Below, piece after piece: positions 7,472 through 14,762 of a DNA stretch of 36,129 nucleotides. The notes below the pieces were generated by a model. The model ran no database searches, was not told where the DNA came from, and worked only from the letters and a program-made list of their open reading frames with translations. A program made the translations under genes and the position numbers. Position 1 is the stretch's first letter. The number at the start of each line of letters is the position of its first letter. Source of the stretch: a virus. The DNA lies in the IMG/VR virus record IMGVR_UViG_3300042301_004503, positions 1-36,129 of that record, one strand, 5' to 3'.

Positions 7472-9679
7472 ATGATATATTTCATAGGACAATCTTTATT
7501 TGAATATAATGATATTCAAAATGCAACCTTAACTGATTGTTTAAATTACTGTAAAAACAAAAAAATATTAGGTTTAGATATAGAAACTACTAGAAAATAT
7601 AAAAAAAATTTATATTCAGAAGAAGTTTTTAAACCTGGTTTAGATCCTTATTTAAGTAACATTATAATGCTTCAAATAGGAGATTTAGAAAATCAATTTA
7701 TCATAGACTGTAGGAATAATGATATTAGTATTTTAAAGCCTGTATTAGAAGATAGTCAAATATTAAAAGTAGGTCATAATTTAAAGTTTGAAACAAAACA
7801 TCTTTTCTTAAAAGGTATATGTTTGAAAAATATTTGGGATACTATGATTTGTGAAAAAGTTTTATATAATGGAGAAAAAAGAAGTTTTTCTTTAGAAGCT
7901 TTGATGAAAAAGTATTTGAATTATCATAGTAAAGAAGAATTAGATTTATTTCAAAATAATGATTCTGTTTTTGAATATGAAGATGATTTTGAAAATGAAA
8001 TAAGCAACTTAGAATTTACTGAAAAATTATATGTAGATAAATCTATAAGAACTCAATTTGTAGAAATAGGTGAAAAACCATTTACTGAATCTCAAATTAA
8101 ATATGGTGCTACTGATATTATAACTCCTTTACAACTTCAAGAAATACAATCTAAAGGGAGAATTATTCAAGGAGAACTATATTTACCTACTAAAGCTTTT
8201 GAAATAGAAAATAGATTTGTAATAGCTCTTGGTAAAATAGAATTAAGAGGAGTAACTATTGATGTAAATGGGTGGTTAGCTATGTATGATAAAAATCTAG
8301 AAATTTATTTTAAAAAAAAGGAAGCTTTGGATAATTGGGTAACTTCTAATTTTCAAAAGTTTTCAAGAACTGATTTGTTTTCTAATAACGAATGTTTAGT
8401 AGATTGGCAATCTCCTAAATCTGTTATTCAATTTGCTAAATTTTTAAATATTTGTCCAAAAGAAAAATCTAAATTTACTGGTAAAATAGAATATACAGTA
8501 GGTGCTAAAGCAATGTTTAGATTGTTATCTAATGAAAACAAAGATTTATTTTTTAAAGGAGTTAGTTTAGATTTTAAAGATAAAGATGATACTCAAGCTT
8601 TTATATTAAACTTCTTATTATTTAAAAAATACCAACAATTAACTACTACTTTTGGTAAAAATTGGTTAAGATTTGTACACCCAGTCACTAAAAAAGTACA
8701 TACAAATTTTGTACAGATTTTACAAACAGGGAGAATGAGTAGTACTTTTCCTAATCTACAGCAAATCCCCAATGGAGAAGAGTGGCGTAAATTATTTATA
8801 CCTAGTAGTAAAAATAAAAAATTAATTGCTACTGATTACAATTCAATGGAAGCAGTATTGGCTGCAGAAGTATCTAATGTTCCTTTATTACAAGATTTTT
8901 TTATAAATGGACACCCTATATTTGGAAGTGATTTTCATTCATTTGTAGCTACTCAAATGTATAGAGTTATTAGAAATGATTCTAATTTAATTATTAATAA
9001 AAAAGAACATGCTAAAGAAAGAAATACAGCTAAAAGTTTAACTTTTAAATTGTTTTTTGGAGCTAGTGATTATACTATAGCAGTAGATTTAGGTATAACA
9101 CCTGAAGAAGGTACATTATTTTATAATAGTTACATGGATGGTTTTCCAGGGTTATTAGATAATTTTAAAAAAACTCAAGAATTGGCTTATAAAAGAGGAT
9201 GGATTGAATTAGATCCATATACTGGAATGAGGTTTTTTTATCCTGATTTTTTAAAAATACAAGAACTTAATAAAGAAGCAATGTCTTATTTTCCTGAAGA
9301 TTATAAAAAATTATCTAAAGAAGAGCAAAAATCTTTTAAAGAAAATTTATATAAAGATAAACCTTTTATTAAAGATTTATGGAAAGATTGGGGTAAATAC
9401 AGAAGTAAATTAGCTAGAGCTGCTCTTAATTACCGTATACAAGGTTTTGGAGCTAGATTAACTAAATTAGCTGTTTTAGAACTTGAAGAAGATAATTATT
9501 CTTTAGATGAAGGTTTATTGTTAATAGTCCATGATGAATTAGTAGAAGAATTTTTAATTGAAAATGCAGAAAATAGAAGTAAAATAACTGAAAAATCAAT
9601 GAATTTGTCAGGTATAATAGCTGGGAATAAAATACCTTTATATGGTACATCTGCAGTAGGAGATTATTGGATACATTAA
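7472..9679 (+). CDS. Family A DNA polymerase with 3'-5' exonuclease domain
   Basis: This 735-residue replicative polymerase copies the phage DNA. The N-terminal DnaQ-like exonuclease has Exo I D36-I-E38, Exo II G-H-N103-L-K-F-E107 and Exo III Y211-G-A-T-D215. The polymerase domain has motif A T-D455-Y-N-S-M-E460, motif B R517-N-T-A-K521 running to F-F-G-A, and motif C V-H687-D-E689. There is no 5'-3' exonuclease domain, as is usual in phage Pol A proteins. Exo II ends in Glu where Pol I has Asp, a conservative change that may alter proofreading. The gene lies 54 bases after the preceding gene and 25 bases before nrdB, so polymerase and dNTP supply are encoded together. The start at 7472 is the first Met and leaves a short N-terminus before Exo I. 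Confidence 0.95.
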   Translation: MIYFIGQSLFEYNDIQNATLTDCLNYCKNKKILGLDIETTRKYKKNLYSEEVFKPGLDPYLSNIIMLQIGDLENQFIIDCRNNDISILKPVLEDSQILKVGHNLKFETKHLFLKGICLKNIWDTMICEKVLYNGEKRSFSLEALMKKYLNYHSKEELDLFQNNDSVFEYEDDFENEISNLEFTEKLYVDKSIRTQFVEIGEKPFTESQIKYGATDIITPLQLQEIQSKGRIIQGELYLPTKAFEIENRFVIALGKIELRGVTIDVNGWLAMYDKNLEIYFKKKEALDNWVTSNFQKFSRTDLFSNNECLVDWQSPKSVIQFAKFLNICPKEKSKFTGKIEYTVGAKAMFRLLSNENKDLFFKGVSLDFKDKDDTQAFILNFLLFKKYQQLTTTFGKNWLRFVHPVTKKVHTNFVQILQTGRMSSTFPNLQQIPNGEEWRKLFIPSSKNKKLIATDYNSMEAVLAAEVSNVPLLQDFFINGHPIFGSDFHSFVATQMYRVIRNDSNLIINKKEHAKERNTAKSLTFKLFFGASDYTIAVDLGITPEEGTLFYNSYMDGFPGLLDNFKKTQELAYKRGWIELDPYTGMRFFYPDFLKIQELNKEAMSYFPEDYKKLSKEEQKSFKENLYKDKPFIKDLWKDWGKYRSKLARAALNYRIQGFGARLTKLAVLELEEDNYSLDEGLLLIVHDELVEEFLIENAENRSKITEKSMNLSGIIAGNKIPLYGTSAVGDYWIH

Positions 9680-9704
9680 AAATTTTAAAAAATAACAAAA
9701 ATAG

Positions 9705-10703
9705 ATGAATGGAAAAGAATTAGTAAGTAGTAATATATTTAATCCTAGAGAAAATATATTACCTTACGAATATCCAGAATTATTAGAATATAAAAAAGCT
9801 ATAAGGCATTCTTACTGGTTAGAATCAGAATTTAATTTTACTTCTGATATAAACGATTTTAAGATAAAAGTTGATAATTCTGAAAGAGAAGCTATAAAAA
9901 GAACAATGTTAGCAATAGCTCAAATAGAAGTAAAAGTAAAAACTTTTTGGGCGGATATGTACAAAAGAATGCCTAAAACTGAAATAGGCGATGTAGGTAT
10001 GACTTTTGCTGAAAGCGAAGTTAGGCACAAAGATGCATACGCTGAATTATTAAATGTCTTAGGTTTACAAAAAGAATTTGAAACTTTAATAGAAGTACCC
10101 GCTATTAAAAATAGAATTAATTATTTAACAAAGTATTTAGACGGTACAAGAAGTAAAGATAATAAAATGTATACAAAAAGTGTATTATTGTTTTCTTTAT
10201 TTATAGAGCATGTATCTTTGTTTAGTCAATTTTTAATAATGATGTCTTTTAATAAAGAAAAAAACTTATTTAAAGGTATATCAAATGTAGTTGAAGCAAC
10301 ATCAAAAGAAGAAGATGTACATGGTAATTTTGGAGTAGAAATCATAAACATAATTAAGAAAGAAAACCCTGAATGGTTTGATGAAGAGTTTGAAGAATTA
10401 GTTTATTCTGCTTGTAAAAAAGCATATACTGCTGAATGTCTTGTATTAGATTGGATTTTTGAAAACGGTGAATTATCTTTTTTACCTAAAGAAATTATTA
10501 AACATTTTATAATGAATAGGTTTAATAATTCTTTATCTAAAATTGGAATGAAGCCTGTATTTAGTCCTGATCTTACTTTACTCGAAAAAACAATGTGGTT
10601 TGAAGTAGAAATAACATCTACCAAAGAAGGTGATTTTTTCTATAAAAAACAAGTAGATTATTCAAAAAAAACTAAATCAATTACAGAAGATGACTTATTT
10701 TAA
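9705..10703 (+). CDS. nrdB: Class I ribonucleotide reductase beta subunit
   Basis: NrdB holds the di-metal site and radical that drive reduction of ribonucleotides to deoxyribonucleotides in NrdA. The 332-residue protein shows the ferritin-like ligand pattern. There is an acidic residue in Q-I-E-V-K (E75), E105-V-R-H108 with the putative radical tyrosine Y112 exactly four residues on, then a Glu in the helix I-E-H-V-S and a second E-x-x-H in K-E-E-D-V-H-G-N. Length and spacing are normal for class Ia/Ib R2. The C-terminal tail ends in D-D-L-F, the flexible part that usually docks on NrdA. The gene overlaps nrdA by 14 bases, giving tight stoichiometric coupling. The order nrdB-nrdA is the reverse of that in many bacteria. 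Confidence 0.93.
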   Translation: MNGKELVSSNIFNPRENILPYEYPELLEYKKAIRHSYWLESEFNFTSDINDFKIKVDNSEREAIKRTMLAIAQIEVKVKTFWADMYKRMPKTEIGDVGMTFAESEVRHKDAYAELLNVLGLQKEFETLIEVPAIKNRINYLTKYLDGTRSKDNKMYTKSVLLFSLFIEHVSLFSQFLIMMSFNKEKNLFKGISNVVEATSKEEDVHGNFGVEIINIIKKENPEWFDEEFEELVYSACKKAYTAECLVLDWIFENGELSFLPKEIIKHFIMNRFNNSLSKIGMKPVFSPDLTLLEKTMWFEVEITSTKEGDFFYKKQVDYSKKTKSITEDDLF

Positions 10704-12315
10704 AAATTACTGGTTAAATGAGGAAAGTAGAACTTTCCTAAGTAGAGGGTATATTACAGAAACCCCTGAAGAAAGAATTAAGCATATTGCTTATACAGCA
10801 GAAAAAATCCTTAAAATTGAAGGATTTGCTGATAAGTTTGAGAATTATATGCAAAAAGGTTTTTATTCTTTGTCCACTCCTGTTTGGAGTAATTTTGGTA
10901 AAACTAAAGGTTTACCTATAAGTTGTTATGGGTCAAACGTAGATGATTCTTTAGATAGTATTTTAAATGCTGCAAGAGAGATAGGATTAATGTCTAAATA
11001 TGGTGGCGGTACTTCTGCTTATTTAGGAAATATTAGAGCTAGAGGTACTAAAATATCAACAGGTGGTTTAGCTGACGGTCCTACTCATTATGCTAAAATA
11101 TATGATACAGTTATTGATACTTGTAAACAAGGAGAATCTCGCAGAGGAGCTTGTGCAATATGGTTACCTATAGAGCATGAAGATATAGAAGAGTTTTTAG
11201 AAATTGGTAGTGATGGTAACCCTATACAAAATTTACAATTTGGTGTTACTATTACAAATGAATGGTTAATTTCAATGAAAGAAGGTGATTCTTCTAAAAG
11301 AAAAATTTGGGCAAAAGTAATTGAAAAAAGAACTGAGTTTGGATTTCCGTATATCATGTTTAAAGATAATACAAATAATAATACTCCGTATAAAGATTTA
11401 GGATTAACTATTAATCATAGTAATTTGTGTAGTGAAATACAATTACCAAATAATGAATTTGAATCTTTTGTATGTTGTATCGGTAGTATAAATTTACTTC
11501 ATTGGGATGAAATTATCAAAACAGACGCTATAGAAATTTACACTTATTTTTTAAATGCTGTTTTAGATGAGTTTATAAAAAAATCAGAAAATTTACCTGG
11601 TATGAAAAGAGCTCATAGATTTGCTAAAAATCATAGAGCTATAGGTGTAGGTGTATTAGGTTATCATTCTTTTTTACAAAGTAAATTATTAAGTTTTGAA
11701 TCTTTAGAAGCTAAACAATTTAATCATATAATATTTAAAACTTTAAAAGAAAGAACTGAAATTGCTTCAAAAGAACTTTGTACAATTGGAAATATTAAAT
11801 CTATAAGAGATGGTTATGCAAATACTACACTAGTAGCTATTGCACCCACTAAATCAAGTTCTTTTATATTAGGACAAGTTAGTATGGGTATTGAACCTAT
11901 TAAATCAAATTATTTTGTAAAAGATTTAGCTAAAATTAAAACAGTTTATAAAAATCCATTTTTAATAAAAGAATTAGAAAAATATAATTTAAATACTGTA
12001 GAAATTTGGGAAGATATTTTAAAAAATAATGGATCTGTTCAACATTTAGATTTTCCAACAAAAGAAGTTTTTAAAACATTTTTAGAAATTTCTCCAAAAG
12101 AAATCATTCTTCAAGCTGCTCAAAGACAAAAATTTATAGATCAATCTCAATCTTTAAATTTAACAATACATCCTAGTGTATCAGCTAAAGATATTAATCA
12201 ACTTTATCTTTATGCGTGGGAAGAAGGTATAAAAACATTATATTATCAGTTTAGTCAAAGTAGTGCTCAAAGTTTTGTTAGAAATATTTTAGAATGTGTT
12301 TCTTGTAGCGGCTAA
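10690..12315 (+). CDS. nrdA: Class I ribonucleotide reductase alpha subunit, short form
   Basis: This is the catalytic subunit that reduces NDPs with NrdB. Key residues are present: Cys79 in I-S-C-Y-G, the active-site N245-L-C247-S-E249 triad, Cys263 before I-G-S-I-N-L, the radical-transfer pair Tyr518-Tyr519, and a C-terminal C536-V-S-C539 redox pair. At 541 residues it is much shorter than E. coli NrdA (761). It lacks the N-terminal ATP-cone, so dATP feedback inhibition through that domain is probably absent, as in other phage enzymes. The start overlaps nrdB by 14 bases. The stop codon lies within a 22-base direct repeat that is also found at the end of the next gene, suggesting a past recombination at the 3' end. 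Confidence 0.94.
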   Translation: MTYFKNYWLNEESRTFLSRGYITETPEERIKHIAYTAEKILKIEGFADKFENYMQKGFYSLSTPVWSNFGKTKGLPISCYGSNVDDSLDSILNAAREIGLMSKYGGGTSAYLGNIRARGTKISTGGLADGPTHYAKIYDTVIDTCKQGESRRGACAIWLPIEHEDIEEFLEIGSDGNPIQNLQFGVTITNEWLISMKEGDSSKRKIWAKVIEKRTEFGFPYIMFKDNTNNNTPYKDLGLTINHSNLCSEIQLPNNEFESFVCCIGSINLLHWDEIIKTDAIEIYTYFLNAVLDEFIKKSENLPGMKRAHRFAKNHRAIGVGVLGYHSFLQSKLLSFESLEAKQFNHIIFKTLKERTEIASKELCTIGNIKSIRDGYANTTLVAIAPTKSSSFILGQVSMGIEPIKSNYFVKDLAKIKTVYKNPFLIKELEKYNLNTVEIWEDILKNNGSVQHLDFPTKEVFKTFLEISPKEIILQAAQRQKFIDQSQSLNLTIHPSVSAKDINQLYLYAWEEGIKTLYYQFSQSSAQSFVRNILECVSCSG

Positions 12316-12333
12316 AAATGAAATTCAAATAAT
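12312..12333 (+). repeat. Direct repeat copy 1, overlapping the nrdA stop codon
   Basis: Twenty-two bases are identical to 12564-12585, starting with the C of the last Gly codon of nrdA and including its TAA. Read in the frame of the following gene, this copy would encode T/A-K-N-E-I-Q-I-I-D and then a stop, almost the same as that gene's C-terminus (T-K-N-E-I-Q-I-I-N). It looks like the vestige of a second copy of the 77-residue gene. Confidence 0.8.
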
Positions 12334-12358
12334 TGATTAATTTTTTAATTAAATAAAT

Positions 12359-12592
12359 ATGAAGACCATAATACATGTTAACGCTCATAACATAAAGGCT
12401 AATCTTAAAGGAAGTGATAAACCTGTAATTACTTGTAAAACTTACAAATCTAATAATTACGCTAATAATGTAAATATATTAGATGAGAATGGTAAAATAG
12501 TTGCAACTATTAAATATTCTCCTAATAATCCTTTATCTTGTGGAGCAAAAGTTTGGATTGAAACTAAAAATGAAATTCAAATAATCAATTAA
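12359..12592 (+). CDS. Conserved phage hypothetical protein, 77 aa
   Basis: This small, probably beta-rich protein has the pattern H-V-N-A-H-N-I-K-A-N-L-K-G near its N-terminus and N-N-P-L-S-C-G-A-K-V-W-I-E-T near its C-terminus. I recall this pattern from many Bacteroidota and environmental phages, without a known function. Two cysteines (C-K-T-Y-K and L-S-C-G) are present. It starts 43 bases after nrdA. Its last codons form copy 2 of a direct repeat, whose copy 1 overlaps the nrdA stop. The gene is followed by a structured non-coding segment with a terminator-like hairpin. Confidence 0.75.
   Translation: MKTIIHVNAHNIKANLKGSDKPVITCKTYKSNNYANNVNILDENGKIVATIKYSPNNPLSCGAKVWIETKNEIQIIN
12564..12585 (+). 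repeat. Direct repeat copy 2, at the end of the 77-residue gene
   Basis: This copy is identical over 22 bases to 12312-12333. Here it is in its coding context, covering codons for K-N-E-I-Q-I-I and ending just before the last Asn. The two copies are 252 bases apart and bracket the 77-residue gene, so recombination between them would delete it cleanly. Confidence 0.8.
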
Positions 12593-12697
12593 CCTCTAAC
12601 ACTTTACAAAAAAGGGTTCGTAGTAGTAAAGTATTATTATAACCTCTCTCAGGAACCCTGAAATACCCATTAAGATCGGCTGTAAGAGAGGTTTTTT
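12591..12697 (+). ncRNA. Putative structured RNA with pseudoknot and alternative helices
   Basis: Four perfect pairings are possible in this 107-base stretch. Helix A is ACTTTAC (12601-12607) with GTAAAGT (12626-12632). Helix B is AGGGTTC (12613-12619) with GAACCCT (12653-12659), which crosses A as an H-type pseudoknot. Helix C is AACCTCTC (12641-12648) with GAGAGGTT (12686-12693). An alternative outer helix pairs AACCTCT (12591-12597) with the same 3' strand as C (12687-12693). A small TCAGG/CCTGA hairpin (12649-12661) competes with B. Mutually exclusive helices ending in a U-run are typical of attenuators or riboswitch-like controls, but I match it to no known class. Confidence 0.45.
12641..12697 (+). 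terminator. Rho-independent terminator with long loop
   Basis: Stem AACCTCTC/GAGAGGTT (8 bp) encloses a 37-base apical region with its own 5-bp hairpin and is followed by six T. It sits after the 77-residue gene and ends 18 bases before the next ORF. The large loop suggests conditional rather than constitutive termination. Confidence 0.5.
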
Positions 12698-12715
12698 AAT
12701 TTTTAAAATAAGAAT

Positions 12716-12961
12716 ATGAATATTAAATTTTTAATAAAATTTACAGATTATATAGCTAAATTTATGTCATTTGTGTTAATAATACATTTTATTAGTAATA
12801 ATGTGTTAATAGATGGTATTAAATTACAATATTACACTCCTTTTGTAACAACGTTTAAAGTTACATTTATATCAACATATTGTATATATTTAGGATTATC
12901 ATTATTTAATTACATTAAAAAATATAAATCTAAAAAATCTTTAAATCAAAATTATGACTAA
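12716..12961 (+). CDS. Small membrane protein, 81 aa
   Basis: Two hydrophobic segments are visible: one from about residue 15 to 31 (F-M-S-F-V-L-I-I-H-F-I-S) and one from about 47 to 65 (F-K-V-T-F-I-S-T-Y-C-I-Y-L-G-L). A lysine-rich tail follows, K-K-Y-K-S-K-K-S, likely cytoplasmic by the positive-inside rule. No family is recognised. A holin-like role is conceivable from size and topology, but the location far from lysis genes gives no support. The start follows an A-rich leader after the terminator, and the end overlaps the next small ORF by 8 bases. Confidence 0.55.
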   Translation: MNIKFLIKFTDYIAKFMSFVLIIHFISNNVLIDGIKLQYYTPFVTTFKVTFISTYCIYLGLSLFNYIKKYKSKKSLNQNYD

Positions 12962-13118
12962 TCAAGAAAAACATTCAGAATTGTTAGAAACAATTACAGT
13001 ATTATCAAAAACTTTAGGCACAGTAGCTCATGTTCCTGGACAACATGAAGCAACAGATGCTATAGTTAAAAAGATACTTACTTTAGTAGATAAAGTTGAA
13101 GAAAATAGTACTTTTTAA
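12954..13118 (+). CDS. Small hypothetical protein, 54 aa
   Basis: This short ORF begins M-T-N-Q-E-K-H-S-E-L and ends E-E-N-S-T-F. It is a likely amphipathic two-helix protein with a helix-breaking G-T-V-A-H-V-P-G-Q-H segment in the middle. It overlaps the end of the membrane-protein gene by 8 bases and stops 11 bases before a clear hairpin terminator, so it is probably the last gene of a short transcript. The function is unknown. Confidence 0.6.
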   Translation: MTNQEKHSELLETITVLSKTLGTVAHVPGQHEATDAIVKKILTLVDKVEENSTF

Positions 13119-13129
13119 ACAATTATTTT

Positions 13130-13159
13130 AAGAGTACCTTTAATTAGGTACTCTTTTTT
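13130..13159 (+). terminator. Rho-independent terminator
   Basis: A perfect 9-bp stem AAGAGTACC/GGTACTCTT with an 8-base loop (TTTAATTA) is followed by a run of T. It lies directly after the 54-residue ORF and 16 bases before the next start codon. Confidence 0.85.
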
Positions 13160-13160
13160 A

Positions 13161-13178
13161 TTTAAAACTTAAAATATG
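13161..13178 (+). promoter_or_regulatory. Repeated start-site leader TTAAAACTTAAA(A)TATG (copy 1 of 3)
   Basis: Almost the same leader ends in an ATG at three places: 13161-13178, 13396-13412 and 13649-13665. The shared core is TTAAAACTTAAA with an optional A, then TATG. Bacteroidota hosts make little use of Shine-Dalgarno pairing, so an A-rich leader could act as the ribosome-loading site. It may also simply reflect gene duplication within the cassette. Confidence 0.45.
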
Positions 13179-13400
13179 AAAAAAACAGCAATGCAAGAAT
13201 TACTAGAAGAAGTAATTTTAGAAAGAGAAAAATCTATTAGTGTAGAATTTAGAGAGGCATTAGACTTTGTAATTACGGCAATTAAAACAGATTATAAAGA
13301 AATGGAAAAGCAACAGATTATTGATGCTTACAAAGCAGATTTGCATCCGTGTTCTGATGAAGATGCAGAACAATACTACAACCAAATTTATAACAATTAA
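13176..13400 (+). CDS. Small acidic hypothetical protein, 74 aa
   Basis: This highly charged, mostly helical protein has an N-terminus of M-K-K-T-A-M-Q-E-L-L-E-E-V-I-L-E-R-E and a C-terminus rich in acids and Tyr (D-E-D-A-E-Q-Y-Y-N-Q-I-Y). No family function is known to me, although small proteins of this kind are common in Bacteroidota phages. It is the first gene after the terminator at 13130-13159 and starts at the repeated leader, so a promoter probably lies in or before the terminator region; I could not identify one. Confidence 0.6.
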   Translation: MKKTAMQELLEEVILEREKSISVEFREALDFVITAIKTDYKEMEKQQIIDAYKADLHPCSDEDAEQYYNQIYNN

Positions 13401-13416
13401 AACTTAAATATGAAAC

Positions 13417-13641
13417 ATGATAAACATAATAGTAGAATTTCTTAGTTACGAATGGGATAATTACCAAGGAGGTAGTGGTATAATTGTTGAAATGGAAAAA
13501 ATAATACAAGTAAATGAACATACCCCTCTAATTGATATTAAAACTATAGCTGTAAAATATCTTAATGATTTAAATTATAAAGATAGTTGGACAAGTAAAA
13601 CTTTTTCAGGATATGGATTACTTAACATACGTATCATTTAA
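13417..13641 (+). CDS. Small hypothetical protein, 74 aa
   Basis: The protein begins with a hydrophobic beta strand (M-I-N-I-I-V-E-F-L-S) followed by Y-E-W-D-N-Y-Q-G-G-S-G. No known family is recognised. The start is uncertain. The repeated leader motif points to the ATG at 13410, but that frame closes after 11 codons, whereas the ATG at 13417 opens this ORF in another frame. Either 13417 is used behind a tiny upstream ORF, or the original start has been shifted by an indel. Confidence 0.5.
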   Translation: MINIIVEFLSYEWDNYQGGSGIIVEMEKIIQVNEHTPLIDIKTIAVKYLNDLNYKDSWTSKTFSGYGLLNIRII

Positions 13642-13662
13642 AACATTATTTAAAACTTAAAT

Positions 13663-13773
13663 ATGAAAAAAGAATTAAAACAATTGTTACTTCTTATTTA
13701 TGAAAAAGGAGTTAGACAAGAACAAGTTGATTTAGATCAATTTGTAGAAAAAATAATTAAATTAAAAGAATAA
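13663..13773 (+). CDS. Very small helical protein, 36 aa
   Basis: The ORF starts at the third copy of the repeated leader and encodes a probable two-helix peptide, beginning M-K-K-E-L-K-Q-L-L-L-L-I-Y-E-K-G and ending K-I-I-K-L-K-E. The stop is 2 bases before the next ATG, consistent with coupled translation. It is too short for a family assignment, but the leader, spacing and codon use support a real gene. Confidence 0.5.
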   Translation: MKKELKQLLLLIYEKGVRQEQVDLDQFVEKIIKLKE

Positions 13774-13775
13774 TT

Positions 13776-14117
13776 ATGACAGCAGAAGAATTTTTAAAAG
13801 AAAAATATACAGTACTTTATAATAAACATCCTAATAATTTTAAAGATAAAATATCTTTAAAAAGTTATTTACAATCACATATTTTTGGGAGAATTAATGG
13901 TGTTGAACAAAATAATGTTGAAATGATGGCTGAATTTGCTGAATATCATGTAAAACAAGCATTGAGACAAGCTAGTGAAAAAAGTAAATTCAAAGTTCAA
14001 TCACATTTTGAAACAATTGAAGAAATTAATAATTCAATAGAAGATTGTACTGGAAGTTTAGTTGTAATAGATAAAGAATCAATTTTAAACGCATATCCTT
14101 TAACTAATATAAAATAA
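13776..14117 (+). CDS. Conserved phage hypothetical protein, 113 aa
   Basis: The pattern M-T-A-E-E-F-L-K-E-K at the start and V-E-M-M-A-E-F-A-E-Y-H-V-K-Q-A-L in the middle is one I recall from small proteins of many Bacteroidota phages, without a known function. It is helical in its first 75 residues, with a short beta-rich end. It is soluble, with no cysteine cluster or catalytic motif. It sits in a run of small genes with gaps of a few bases on each side. Confidence 0.6.
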   Translation: MTAEEFLKEKYTVLYNKHPNNFKDKISLKSYLQSHIFGRINGVEQNNVEMMAEFAEYHVKQALRQASEKSKFKVQSHFETIEEINNSIEDCTGSLVVIDKESILNAYPLTNIK

Positions 14118-14123
14118 AACATT

Positions 14124-14336
14124 ATGGAACCTAGCAAATTTGTATATTTTCAACCTCCAGGAATCAATAAAAAATATTGTGAAAGAGGTATGATTTCAGA
14201 AACAGATCCAGAATACATTTGGTATTTAGATGAACCGTGTAAAATACTAATTAGTGAGGTAAAGATTATACCTGATGAAGAAGTTGTTTATGATAAAAAA
14301 ACTAGAAATTGTTTAATTAAAGATAAAATAAAATGA
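14124..14336 (+). CDS. Small hypothetical protein, 70 aa
   Basis: It starts 6 bases after the previous stop. The N-terminus contains aromatic residues and prolines (F-V-Y-F-Q-P-P-G), and the rest is predicted to be beta-rich (C-K-I-L-I-S-E-V-K-I-I-P). I do not recognise it. The gene ends with TGA just before another short A-rich leader. Confidence 0.5.
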   Translation: MEPSKFVYFQPPGINKKYCERGMISETDPEYIWYLDEPCKILISEVKIIPDEEVVYDKKTRNCLIKDKIK

Positions 14337-14343
14337 AAAAATT

Positions 14344-14562
14344 ATGATAAATAAAGAATTACTATTTCAACTAGATAGTCAAACAAAAGAAATAAGTGAT
14401 ATGATAAATTCAGTACTTGAAAATGTAACAAGATTAGAAGTAATAGATCATCAAACACCTGAAACAGGTAGAGTTTATGTTAAAAAAAATTGTGAAAAAG
14501 TAGAATTATCTATTCAGGATTTTGGTAAAACATTAAAAATTTTTATAAGTAAAAAAGATTGA
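14344..14562 (+). CDS. Small hypothetical protein, 72 aa
   Basis: The N-terminal half is a helix with heptad character (L-F-Q-L-D-S-Q-T-K-E-I-S-D-M-I-N-S-V-L-E-N-V), and the C-terminal half is beta-rich (V-E-L-S-I-Q-D-F-G-K-T-L-K-I-F-I). A small oligomeric regulator or inhibitor would fit, but no family is recognised. The next gene follows after one base. Confidence 0.5.
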   Translation: MINKELLFQLDSQTKEISDMINSVLENVTRLEVIDHQTPETGRVYVKKNCEKVELSIQDFGKTLKIFISKKD

Positions 14563-14563
14563 T

Positions 14564-14755
14564 ATGCTGAATATAATTATAATATATGTTGTAATAGTAA
14601 GTGTAACATTATTTGCTACAGCATTGTTGACAATAGATAATATACAACCAAAAGAAATTAAAAACTTTTATTCTTGGGTATTTTATGCAGTATTATTTCC
14701 ATTAATATGGATTAAAGAACTCATAAAATTTTTAATAAACTTATTTAAAAAATAA
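14564..14755 (+). CDS. Small two-helix membrane protein, 63 aa
   Basis: A hydrophobic N-terminal helix (residues 2-22, I-I-I-I-Y-V-V-I-V-S-V-T-L-F-A) is followed by a short hydrophilic loop with N-I-Q-P-K-E-I-K-N. A second hydrophobic segment lies near residues 37-49 (S-W-V-F-Y-A-V-L-F-P-L-I-W), and the tail is basic (I-K-F-L-I-N-L-F-K-K). It is probably inserted in the host inner membrane. The function is unknown; superinfection exclusion or holin-like roles are possible for such proteins but unsupported here. Confidence 0.55.
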   Translation: MLNIIIIYVVIVSVTLFATALLTIDNIQPKEIKNFYSWVFYAVLFPLIWIKELIKFLINLFKK

Positions 14756-14762
14756 ATAAGAT

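Noticed and set aside
9462-9698. Minus-strand ORF opposite the end of the polymerase gene
   Set aside because: It is Phe/Leu-rich antisense of a conserved coding region that includes motif C; no independent support.
11088-11357. Minus-strand ORF within nrdA
   Set aside because: It is antisense to conserved reductase sequence and has no homology pattern of its own.
12593-12715. tRNA gene suggested by GGGTTCG in the intergenic region
   Set aside because: No acceptor, D-arm or anticodon arm can be folded around it; the GGGTTC pairs instead with GAACCC at 12653-12658.
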